A stretch of DNA of 64,000 nt, from positions 248,001 through 312,000 of the forward strand of contig LNKV01000037.1 in the NCBI GenBank assembly GCA_001465935.1, in the 5' to 3' direction. The stretch's first letter is position 1. Each line of letters starts with the position of its first letter. This DNA is from Clarireedia homoeocarpa (lineage: Eukaryota; Ascomycota; Leotiomycetes; Helotiales; Rutstroemiaceae). The notes beneath the pieces are model-generated. The model ran no database searches, was not told the DNA's origin, and saw only the letters and a program-made list of their open reading frames with translations. The position numbers were made by a program, and so were the translations under genes. Shown one piece after another: positions 12,111 through 22,254 of this stretch.

Positions 12111-13841
12111 TTGAACTACCATTCTTCTCACTTCTTTGAAACCACCATCGCAATCATGCTTCCTCCAGATAGAGCCCCAGGACGTGCCCCAAAGGAGGGA
12201 AACCCTTCGACACTACTAACACCAACACCGGCCCCGAGACAACTAATGACTGCTTCGACTTCGGCCTCAACCGACGATGAGGAACCCTCGTACGATTGGA
12301 ATCGATATAGAGCATATGGAAGGCCTAGTATCTATAAGAAAGAAAAGGAGCAGGAGCAAGAACAGCAAAGAATCGAAGAAGACTGGCCCGAAGATCCACT
12401 TAAACAACATAGAATAACTACACAGATACCCCTTCGACAGCCTGATCTGCCATTCCGCAATATCGACAGCAAAAATGACGATTATAGACTTCCTCCGCAA
12501 GAACATAAGACATCGACAGCACCGAATCAAGCGGAAATTGACGAAGCTAGGAACATCATGGCCAGGAATTACAAGACAGACATGAAATACTCCGGAAGAA
12601 AGGACTGCTTCAACCAACGACTCGAGATCTTCTACGACCAATGCGACTGCGTAGGAGTACCGGAAGAAGGATATAGAAGAGCTTGGGAGAAGCTTTGGAT
12701 TACTACTACAACAACGGCTTAAGACAAAACCAATCGTTCACAGATGTCTGTGCAAAGATCGAGAACAACTTCGAGGGAGACGAATATAATAGAGAAATAC
12801 TCAACTTATGGAATACGATCTCAATTGGAAACAGAATAAAGAACGACCCCTCCAAGACCACGATTGAGCACTTCGGAGGAATGTACAAACAGCTGACAGA
12901 TATCCAGATGCGTTTGCCGGAATACATAAAGGGCAAAGATAAAGAAACAAGAGACGCACTACTACATAGCAAGATCCTCACTGCATGTAGAGATGTTACA
13001 GCATGCAATTTTGCCTGTATCAACCCTCCACCAACCACCGAAGGCCTCGTGAGTAGTCTACGAAGCTCAATTTTCGTGAACGACGACGAAAGCAGAAGCG
13101 CTGTTTCCACCCAAGACAATGCTTCTACACAGCAAAGTAACCGTATCCCGGATATGCACTTTACAGAACGATGCACCCACAACCACCGCGATTACACAGC
13201 CAATCGTCACCCGAGCCATAAACCTCGCGATCGTTCCAAGACATGCCTCATTTGCAAGAAGGACGGATGTTGGTCAACTAACCACTCAGAAACAGAACGC
13301 AAGGCCGCAGCTGAGGAATACAAGAAACAATTCAAGAACGACCGTAGGCGATATCGACAGTATATAATGGGACTTGAAGGGAAAGCAACTGATCTCTGTA
13401 GCGACAGCAATAACGAAGACGAAGTCTATTTGACCGCTGAAAAGGAAGCAACATCGGAAGACGATGCATTCGAACAAATGCAAGAGAGTTACGAGAAGCA
13501 TTTTGGCTTCAGAACTCTACGGAATGGCTTCGGGATTCGACATGGCAGCAGCCATCAAAAGCACATTCGAGCGCATACTCGACATCAACATTCCACTCGT
13601 CATTTGCACTGACTCAAGGTCATTATACGAATGCATGATAAAGTTAGGAACAACGCAGGAAAAGCGACTGATAGTCGATATCATAGCACTTCGCGAATCT
13701 TATGAACGACGAGAAATCGCGGAGATCAAATGGATCGACGGCGACTCGAACCCAGCTGATGCGATGACAAAAGGGAAACCATGCAAGACTTTGACCGACC
13801 TTATCAATACAAACAAACTACAAATGGATGTTGTTAGATAG
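12111..13841 (+). pseudogene. Frameshifted gag fused to terminal copia RNase H
   Basis: The first frame (12111-12722) encodes a hydrophilic gag N-terminus with a glutamate/glutamine-rich segment. Near 12690 the reading frame shifts, and the second frame (to 13612) continues the gag core: an ALDYYYNNGL motif, then charged sequence and a CLICKKDGCW cysteine cluster. Around 13480 the original frame resumes abruptly inside RNase H: KRVTRSILASELYG, then DSRSLYECMIKLGTTQEKR, and WIDGDSNPADAMTKGK, characteristic of the C-terminal end of copia pol. Two frame changes plus the missing pol middle show that this is a pseudogene. It is not expected to make an active enzyme. Confidence 0.82.
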
Positions 13842-13949
13842 ATAGAAAGGGAATAAGGATTTTACAGATTTGAAGGCAGCATAGAATAGATACTCGCTAA
13901 CTTATCGCTTCAAGACAACTTTTTTCTTTTCATTTGAAAGAGTTGCCAG

Positions 13950-14217
13950 TGTCGGGATAAAGATTCAATTGACTACAGAAGGGAGGGACTACGGAAGGGA
14001 CTATGGAAGAATACTACAGGAGTTGTTCAATCATACAATATAGGATGAACAATGAAGCTATTCATGTATGTAGTACAGAAGAGCAAGACTATGTATATAG
14101 TCTCGCCTAAAGTTCATACTGTAGTTAAGATGGATCAATCAAGACTTACCTGAACCAAAGCATAGAACCACTATTGTTGAGTGATTCTTGATGCTACGGT
14201 TTAGAAGTCAACCCACA
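13950..14217 (+). repeat. 3' LTR
   Basis: 268-bp partner of the 5' LTR with the same terminal bases. It carries several small insertions relative to the 5' copy. A short purine stretch (GAAAGAG) lies upstream, but a convincing polypurine tract is not evident. Confidence 0.85.
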
Positions 14218-14220
14218 GAG

Positions 14221-14263
14221 GCAGACAGGCAGACAGGCAGACAGGCAGACAGGCAGACAGGTA
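14221..14263. repeat. GCAGACAG octamer tandem repeat
   Basis: About five perfect copies of an 8-bp unit start within four bases of the end of the 3' LTR. The contact may be coincidental, or the array may have grown at the insertion junction and erased a target-site duplication. Confidence 0.9.
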
Positions 14264-15058
14264 GGTATACTGAATATTTCTCATGTCCGTCGTCTCTGCA
14301 TTTATGAATTCAAAGTACCACTTTACATCGCAACCACTACTCCCCCTGCAGTGCACAGATAAAAAACAAACCTAGAAGCAGCATCGAACAGCTAGCAAAC
14401 AATAAAAAAGAACTGTATGACCTCTTGATTTTCCTGGACACTCGTTCTGAACAGGGTATTCTACACCACTGTAGAACAACAATCATGTACATCTCATCTC
14501 CACTTCCCCAAATCAACGCATTAATTCCCATCCCCCCGTAATACAATGATGTCTTATTTCCCACTACATCCACCCAGTGCAGTGGTAAAATAAGGCAAGC
14601 ACCATCATTACAGTAATTCCGCCGGCCCACATTCCCTCCATCGTCTATCCAAGAATACGCGTATCGAGCCCCGGCCGCCCACCCGTAGAACTATTGTATA
14701 CGCATCCGATAAGCGAGTGCGAGTACGAGTGCGATGCGATGCAATGCGCTCATCACATCACAGTATATTCAATTCGGTATAGCTTACTACACTGCATCTG
14801 CTTCCGCGCGTTGAGAATATCGTACCGAGTAAAAAAGAGCAGTGCAACTCAGCTCGGGGGGGGGGGGGGGGGGGGTATTCGATTGCCCCGCAGAGAGGTG
14901 CAGAACATGATGTATGCGGAAGTGAATATAGGTATAAATACGAGTGTTGCATCGGATGTGTACAGTACCAAGCTGGAGATGTTGAAATCACCGGGATAGC
15001 ATTATCATCCTGGGTGCTCATTTAGAAAGTTTTAGGGAGCATTTATGAATATTTCAAG
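14264..15058. other. Spacer upstream of the GH3 gene, with a poly-G tract
   Basis: No gene is supported. A run of 20 G occurs at 14856-14875. The last part (from about 14900) is the likely promoter of the beta-glucosidase gene. I see no clear TATA box. Confidence 0.6.
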
Positions 15059-17548
15059 ATGCATTTTTTGCCATATTTGCTGGCAACTGTGGGGGTTGGT
15101 AGCCGGCAACACTGTCTTGTTGATGCTGTGTCGGATGCTGCGTTGATTTCTGGCGGTATGGTCATGCTCTTCAGTTCCTTATTCGAGTCTACTTATCCAT
15201 TAACCTCAGCTACGTACTAACGTCGTTGCTAGCAAACTGGACAACTGCGAAAGGGAAAGCAGATGCATTTCTAGCCCAGCTAAACCTAACAGAGAAGGCG
15301 GGAATAGTGACTGGAGCAGCTACCTCCTTTGAAGGAGGAGGGATTTGTGTTGGAAATATTTCACCAATCAAGCGTCTCAATTTCTCTGGAATATGCTACA
15401 GCGACGGGCCTGCTGCAGTCAATCGACAGGATCTAGTTAGTGTTTTCCCATCTGGAATCACACTTGCGGCATCCTGGGATATGGATCTTATTTACAGCAA
15501 ATCCATGGCTCTTGGACAGGAATTCAAGGCCAAAGGAACACATGTTGCACTCGGGTGAGTCAGTTGAAGTTACTCCCAAGAAGATGCATTGTCTAAACGA
15601 AAACAGGCCAGTAGCCGGACCACTAGGTCGTCATCCACTCGGAGGTCGAAACTGGGAAGGATTCTCCCCAGACCCCTATCTTACGGGACAAGCCATGATG
15701 GCTTCAATTCAGGGACTTCAAAGTGTCAGCGTGCAGACCAGCTCTAAGCACTACATTGGCAATGAGCAGGAGACCCAGAGAAGCAATACGATCCTTGAGG
15801 ATGGGACAGACATTAAAGCCATCTCCTCTAATATTGATGATCGAACACTCCATGAATTATATTTATGGCCATTTGCTGATGCGGTGAGGGCGGGGGCCAC
15901 CTCAATAATGTGTAGTTACAATCGAGTCAATGAGACGTACGCTTGTGAGAACCCGGATCTGCTGACGAGAATTCTAAAAGAGGAACTCGGATTCGAGGGA
16001 TACATCGTCTCTGACTGGTTCGCTGCGCACAGCGGCGTGTCATCAGCGAACGGCGGTTTAGACCTTCTCATGCCCGGCTACCTAACGCAGGCGGCAACCA
16101 CCACGGGAGAATCGTACTTTGGTCGCAACCTTACCCAGGCGGTGAAAAACGGAAGTGTATCGGAAGCACGCCTTGATGATATGGTCCGGAGAGTCATGAC
16201 GCCTTATTTTCTCCTCGGCCAAGACCAGAACTATCCGAGTGTTGATCCATCGACAACTCCTATTCTCGGAAAGCTGTACGGCATTGACGTAGGAGCCGAA
16301 GTCCCAGCTCGCGATGTTCGTGGCAACCATTCCGCTCTCATACGCTCGGTAGCAGCGGCAGGCACTGTTCTGCTTAAGAACACAAACAACACCCTTCCAC
16401 TCCAAAAGCCCCTCAACATCGGCGTGTTCGGCAATGACGCTCCTGATCTCACCGATGGGCTGACGTATATTGATCCTGCGCCATTACCGTATGCCTTCGA
16501 TACCGGAACGCTGGATATTGGTGGTGGATCTGGAAGTGGAAGACATACATCGCTCGTGTCTCCGCTAGACGCAATCAAAGCTCGCGCCAATACGTACGGA
16601 GCTCGGGTCCAGTACCTCACGAGCAATCAGGTAATCGCTAGAGGATATTTTGGTAGCATATATCCCACACCCGATGTCTGTCTTGTCTTTTTGAAGACTT
16701 TCGCCACGGAAAGCGCCGATCGAGTCACTTTCGAACTAGACTGGGACTCCACGACTGTGGTCACGAGTGTTGCGCTCGAATGTCCCAACACAGTTGTGAT
16801 TACTCATTCCGCTGGAGTCAACACCTTACCCTGGGCGAACAACCCCAACGTAACTGCTATAATCGCTGCGCATTACCCAGGCGAACAGACGGGAAATTCT
16901 ATTGTTGATGTCTTATTCGGAGATGTGAATCCTTCTGGAAAACTCCCCTATACCATTCCTCTTAAAGAATCCGATTACGATTTTCCCATTGTGAATTTGA
17001 CGAATGTCACTGATCCCAACGCATGGCAATCGAATTTCAGAGAAGGCCTCTTCATTGACTATCGACATTTTGATGCTAAGAATATCACCCCTCTGTATGA
17101 ATTTGGATACGGCTTAAGTTACACCACTTTCAAGCTCGATAGTTTGTTGTCCGCGGACATTCTCTCCGATAATATTTCCGCGTCTCCAGACTCAAGTCTC
17201 CAGACCTCGCCAGGAGGTAACCCAGATTTATATACCACTCTGGTAATGGTTTCGACGTCCGTTTCTAACACAGGCTCCACCGTCGGCGCCACGGTGGTTC
17301 AGTTGTACCTTTCCTTCCCACAAGGTTCGGTGCCAAACGGAACACCGGTCAAAGTCCTGCGTGGGTTTCAAAAAGTATCGCTGGCGCCCGAAGAGACGAA
17401 ATCGTTGAACTTCAATTTAACCAGACGAGACCTTAGTTATTGGGATGTGATGAAGCAGGACTGGGTGATACCAGCTGGAGATATCGATGTTCTTGTTGGG
17501 TTTAGTTCAAGGGATCTGAGCATTAATGGAAGCGTGAAGCTCTATTGA
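15059..17548 (+). CDS. Glycoside hydrolase family 3 beta-glucosidase
   Basis: Three exons (15059-15155, 15233-15554, 15607-17548; introns 77 and 52 nt) give 786 residues, a usual size for fungal GH3 enzymes. Intron 1 has a TACTAAC branch site. The GH3 N-terminal barrel contains the substrate-binding KHYIGNEQE segment and the nucleophile motif VSDW, with Asp276 as the expected catalytic nucleophile. The C-terminal alpha/beta domain and a fibronectin III-like end (motifs YPGEQTG, GKLPYTIP, YEFGYGLSYTTF) are complete. The enzyme should hydrolyse terminal beta-linked glucose from cello-oligosaccharides or glycosides. The N-terminus is hydrophobic (MHFLPYLLATVGVGS) but a weak signal peptide, so secretion is likely rather than certain. 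Numerous N-x-S/T sequons fit a secretory protein. Confidence 0.92.
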
Positions 17549-19698
17549 CGAAGTTAGGAGGTTGCCTCGCTGGTCCGTACAGGGCACCAGTTAGTATCTG
17601 GGCATAGTTTTGCTCCCAAGGGTTGGCGTATAGAGCTGCGGACACATTTTTGAGCTGGACATAATCTGCACGTGACAACCATAGCCTGGATTTGTTGAAA
17701 TAGATGTTAGAAATGCATTGTTTGAGTTTGACGAAGACAATGGGGAACGAACGAATTATCTTCAATGTAGCTCTAGTCGGGCATATACTCAGTGCGTATT
17801 GCACATTTGCACACAGCGACCGCGACTCAAAAACGTAATCAAGGTTTATTATCACCACGAAGCAAGGTGTTGATGGAGTGGAGCCACAGACCACGTACGG
17901 TGTGGTTTCAACGCCGTAGGTGGCGGCAGTACGCAGCTCCGAAACGGTCGAAGCCAATCAATTACATGCCGGAAAGCACTCATCGTGGGCGCAGTTGGTG
18001 AGTTCGCGCGTAGGTGAATTTAGAGATCAGTTCCTAAGCTACGAATTGCCTCAACATTGATCATTCCGCAAAGGGACGAACTTCCGAAATCCGGCACAGA
18101 TCCGGGTTCATGAGCGGGCGGAATTTTGCCGGACAAGGACTTTCCAAGATTGACAGCGTGGCTCTGGTGGCTGATGATAGTTGCTGCTTTTTATTCGGCA
18201 AGCATTATACCCGAAAATGTTCGCAGTCACAGCCGACGGTTAATGAGACGGATCAAGAGCGGCATTAGATATGGCTCTTTTTGGTTCCTGAAGGCTTGGG
18301 GTCTCCAGTTTGCCAAGCTCTGAACGGTTAATCGGATCTGAGAAGTGGCTGACCACGCCTTGTAGGGATAGGATTGAAGCAGGGGGCAGGGGCAGGGGCA
18401 GGGGCAGGGGGCAGGTGAAGAGGTGTGTAAGGTGTGTAAGGTTGTGTGTATGGAGTGTATGGAGTGTAAGGTTGTGTGTGTATGGAGTGTATGTAGTGTA
18501 AGGTTGTGTGTGTATGGAGTGTATGTAGTGTAAGGTTGTGTATGGAGTGTAAGGTTGTGTATGGAGTGTATGGAGTGTATGGAGCGTATGGAGCGTATGG
18601 AGTACTTGTTAAGACTGTAGGACCATGGCTGTGTGAAGGTTCCTGGCTTCCAATGTAACCACATGATACAAAGGATACCCGGCGTGCCCGGCTATGCTAC
18701 TTGCAGAATGAGGACAAGTTTGAATGGGGGCAAGAAGCTGGCGCTGAGCTGAGCCACGGTCCATGACGATGCGCTGTCCTCCGCCTTTTTGGCAGACCAC
18801 GACTTTGTACCGAGCAGTTGGTAGTTGGCATGAGATGGGAGGAGTGTGGAAGTTTCAAAGCGTCAAAGAAGGTTGGAATAGAAGGGTTGGAAGGGTGTCA
18901 GGTCTGCATGCGTCGGTACATTTGTTGAGACTGACGAGCACCGCAGCCGCTCCCCCTCGCCCCCTCGCACGCTCAAACTCGCTGAACCTGGCCTGGAGGA
19001 TGGCCGCCGATGACTGTACGGTCAGGACAAGTACCTGTACATGGCTCCGCCGCCCCCGTCCCACCAATCGTGCGCATTTGTGCCCATTGGCTTTGCTGCA
19101 AGATTCAAGCCCCAAAGCTTAATCGCCTGTGTGTCATTTGGAATTCGTCGAGTTGATTGGCTCTGCGCCCGCTGTCCACTGTACAAGAAATACCCTTTCT
19201 TCTAAATAAAGCTGCTCCAGAGACGAGCAAGGCCGCAAAAGAAGTCGCAGCCACGGTACGGATGAAGTAATATACCAAGTACGGAAGTGTACGCATCTAA
19301 GTACCTTTGTACTCTACATCCTCTACCCTTTCACCAGTTTCTTCTAAGCCACTCACAAATCACACAAATCATTCAAATACCCACTTGATCCCTCCTCCCG
19401 GTCCTCGCTCTTGGCGTGTCTCGAACTTCCCTTCCCGTTTTCTACTTCGCAAAGGTCAATCCCAATTTCTTCTACTTAACTTAATCACTTCACACCAAAC
19501 TACTCATTCCATCCCCATTTCTCTCCATCCATCTTATCTTCCACTGACCTTTTTGTACATTCATTCAATCTCCCCAAGAGTACGTTCGCGCCTTCTCCTT
19601 CGCCATACCCGAATTGCAATATAATTGCGATACACTCTACAAATAACGGAATACTGACACAATCTCTTCTGCGACACAGATCTAAAACTACATTCAAG
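17549..19698. other. Spacer between GH3 and CYSTM genes
   Basis: A minus-strand open stretch at 17523-17957 has no recognisable domain and lacks supporting splice structure. The middle contains the G-rich and GTGTAAGG/GTGTATGGA repeats annotated separately. From about 19290 the sequence becomes CT-rich (TCACTTCACACC and similar), typical of a fungal promoter and 5' UTR leading to the CYSTM gene. Confidence 0.55.
18380..18605. repeat. GGGGCA tract followed by GTGTATGGA/GTGTAAGG minisatellite
   Basis: A GGGGCA array (18380-18415) with five G-runs of four or more is followed by about 185 bp of imperfect GTGTATGGA and GTGTAAGGTT units. The G-runs meet the usual pattern for a potential G-quadruplex on the plus strand. 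Confidence 0.85.
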
Positions 19699-20321
19699 AT
19701 GTCTAACCAAGGCTACTACGGTCAACAACCTCAATACCCTCCCAATGTACGTTGGTTGCGCATCTCTTCTCAATCTTTCTATCGTTTTTAGAAGAATTGG
19801 GCGAAAAATGAAAGAAAGAAAGAAAGAAAGAAAGAAAGAATTCATGAGCTGACAGATTTCTTCGCAATAGTCCTATGGCCCACCCCAAGGTCAATACCAG
19901 CAAGGTCCTCCTCCAGGACAATACTATCAACAAGGACCACCACCACAAGTGAGTTACACATTAGATCCCATCCATTGCCGCTGCACGCGACATCATATCG
20001 CATTGTCTAAATCAAAGCAACAACCAGTTCTAACATTGAACCCCTTTAGCAAATGAATTATCAACAACAAGGCCCTCCTCCTAAGCAAAGCGGTGGCGGA
20101 CAAGGTTGTCTCGGTGCCTGTTTAGCAGCTCTGTACGTTCCGCTTCTAGCTCCTCTCTGCTAATTGGATATTCCGCTAACAATTACTGTACAGCTGTTGT
20201 TGTTTCGTTGTTGATGAGACCTGCGAATGCTGTGTTGACTGTAAGTTCAAGCCCGCACCCTCTGCGACCTCCCCGAATCATGTATTAATTTCACCAATTA
20301 GGTGCCGAGTGCTGCTGTTAA
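19699..20321 (+). CDS. CYSTM-type cysteine-rich tail-anchored protein
   Basis: Five small exons (19699-19746, 19871-19948, 20050-20132, 20194-20240, 20302-20321) splice in phase to a 91-residue protein. The first two thirds are Gln/Pro/Tyr/Gly-rich, with repeats such as QQGPPP. The C-terminus is a short hydrophobic, cysteine-packed module (GCLGACLAALCCCFVVDE, then CECCVDCAECCC), the signature of CYSTM proteins. These are membrane-associated through their cysteine-rich tail and are linked to stress tolerance in eukaryotes, so the role here is inferred from the family. The structure is easily missed because no exon exceeds 83 nt. The 5' UTR region upstream is strongly pyrimidine-rich. Confidence 0.9.
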
Positions 20322-21403
20322 AACCTCATCTTTCTTAATCGAATTCCATATCGCGTTCACGTCCGAGTCGAATTCTCATACTTCGCATGCGGCCGCGGAC
20401 GAACGGAACAGGGCAAGGAAACGGCACCCACTGTATCAATGGACATTTACACACAACACGACACAACCGCCACATTACATCTTTTCGATAATAGAATTTG
20501 ACGTATACCACGCGCATCAAACTCAACGACGAATATGACCTTACACACAAACAAACTACCCGGGGGTTCTTCTTTTCTTTCTTTCTCGGCGAGTTATTTA
20601 GGTCTGTCGCAAGTCAACGGTCGGATTACTTGACAATTCGTTTACTGCCTTTTCTGTTTGCCCATTCCATTCTTTATCGGGTCGAGTGAAGGGAATAGCT
20701 AGATGCTTTTCTCCTTTCTATACCTTAGCGACTTCAATAATCCTTTTTTTTTTAACCTTACGAAATGATGGAGAAGAATGGAAAAGGGGAAGGGAAAGGA
20801 AGCAGATGAATTGAGTGAGCATTGAGAACAGTTGATTTTGGATGGACGGCTTAATGAAATGATATTATATTTTCCCTGGAACTCTTTCTCTTTCGGTATT
20901 TTTGTTACGTGAATGAATGAATGTATTACTTAATCCGTGCATGAATTTCTCCTTGCTGGATTCGTTTTTTTTTTTTTGGCCATCTTTGACTTTTCCTTTT
21001 CTTTCCATGGATTTTTCCGATTCCGCAGAAACCAACAGAAGAAAAGACCATACCATACCATACCAACCAACCTCGAAGATTCTTCTCGTCCATTATCCCA
21101 TCATCCCATCCCATCCCATCCCATCCCATCACCACCACCAACAACATGAATACTATATGTATATATATATATATCCCCATCCAACCCTCCAAACATCATC
21201 GACACACAGAAAGAAGAACGGAGAACACCTGTGCTGTGCTGTGCTGTGCTGTGCTCTACTATACTATACTGTATAGAGCCCATTACAATACAATACAATA
21301 CCATACAATACAATACAATACTTAACTTGTGATGATTTCCTCTCTTGTCTTGTCTTGTCTTGTCTTGTCCTGGAAAGGGTAAGGTAAGGAAGGTTTATGA
21401 GAG

Positions 21404-21444
<41 letters not shown>

Positions 21445-21518
21445 TTGATTACTTAGTTACTTGCTTGCTGGTTTTGTAAGTAGAAGAAAGTTTCTAGAAG
21501 GAAGGAAAGAAAGAAGGA

Positions 21519-21553
<35 letters not shown>

Positions 21554-22068
21554 GATCAAGTTATATAGAGTGAGTACTGTAGTAAGTCAAGTTAAGTTAA
21601 GTTAGTTGATATATATATATATATATGTATTTGCTATGGAAGTGGTAGATGGATGGATGGATGAATAAGTTAAAATGAATAAATAAACGGATACAGTAGG
21701 ATGGGCTCGCTCCATGGACGAATGGATGGATACAGTAGTTGAGGAGCATCCCCTCCCCCCCCTTTTTTTTTTTTTTTTTGCTAAGTAGTTAAGGTTAGTA
21801 TTTTTGTATAATTGGGTGAAAAGAATCTCTCTCTCTTGCATGCATCACTGATTTTCACACGCTCGCACCAAACTACAAGAATATTCCATGCATACATGCA
21901 TCCGTCATGTACAAAAGCATTCCTCTTTTTATTTTTGCATTTTGTTTTCTCGCCAGCCCCTCCCCTCACTCTCCTCTCCATCCACTCCGCTCCTCTCACC
22001 TCCTCGTCTATGTAATCTTCATTTTACCCACCTCCGCGTACTTTCCCTATTTCCAAAACCAGCACAAT
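20322..22068. other. Microsatellite-dense spacer
   Basis: The 3' flank of the CYSTM gene contains many different simple repeats within about 1.1 kb: CCATC units (21096-21130), TGTGC units (21229-21255), AATAC, TTGTC, a GT/GA dinucleotide run (about 21410-21443), GAAA (about 21500-21553), TA (about 21610-21626), GATG (about 21650-21662) and T17 (21763-21779). No gene is supported. Convergent transcription from the Abp1 gene ends at its right side. Confidence 0.75.
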
Positions 22069-22217
22069 TTATTGATTCAACTCAACGTAGTTTGCAGGGA
22101 AGAGACCCGACTTGCCATTGTAGTGACCGAACCACCAATCATCATCTGGGAATTCCTATTTGTATCACAATGTAATTAGCATCACATTCTTTTCAATCCC
22201 AATTCCACTTAGATAGA

Positions 22218-22254
<37 letters not shown>

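Larger units (their letters stand above)
11814..14217 (+). mobile_element. Internally deleted Ty1/copia LTR retrotransposon
   Basis: Two similar direct repeats, each starting TGTCGGGATAA and ending GTCAACCCACA, bound this element with the canonical TG..CA ends of LTRs. Between them lie a gag-like sequence and, directly fused, the C-terminal end of a copia RNase H. Protease, integrase and most of reverse transcriptase are absent, so the element is defective. The LTRs differ in length (239 and 268 bp) and at many positions, suggesting age. I found no obvious 5-bp target-site duplication (GTAAT before, GAGGC after). Confidence 0.85.

Noticed and set aside
17523..17957. 144-codon minus-strand frame after GH3
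   Set aside because: No domain and no supporting splice sites; it overlaps the GH3 3' end.
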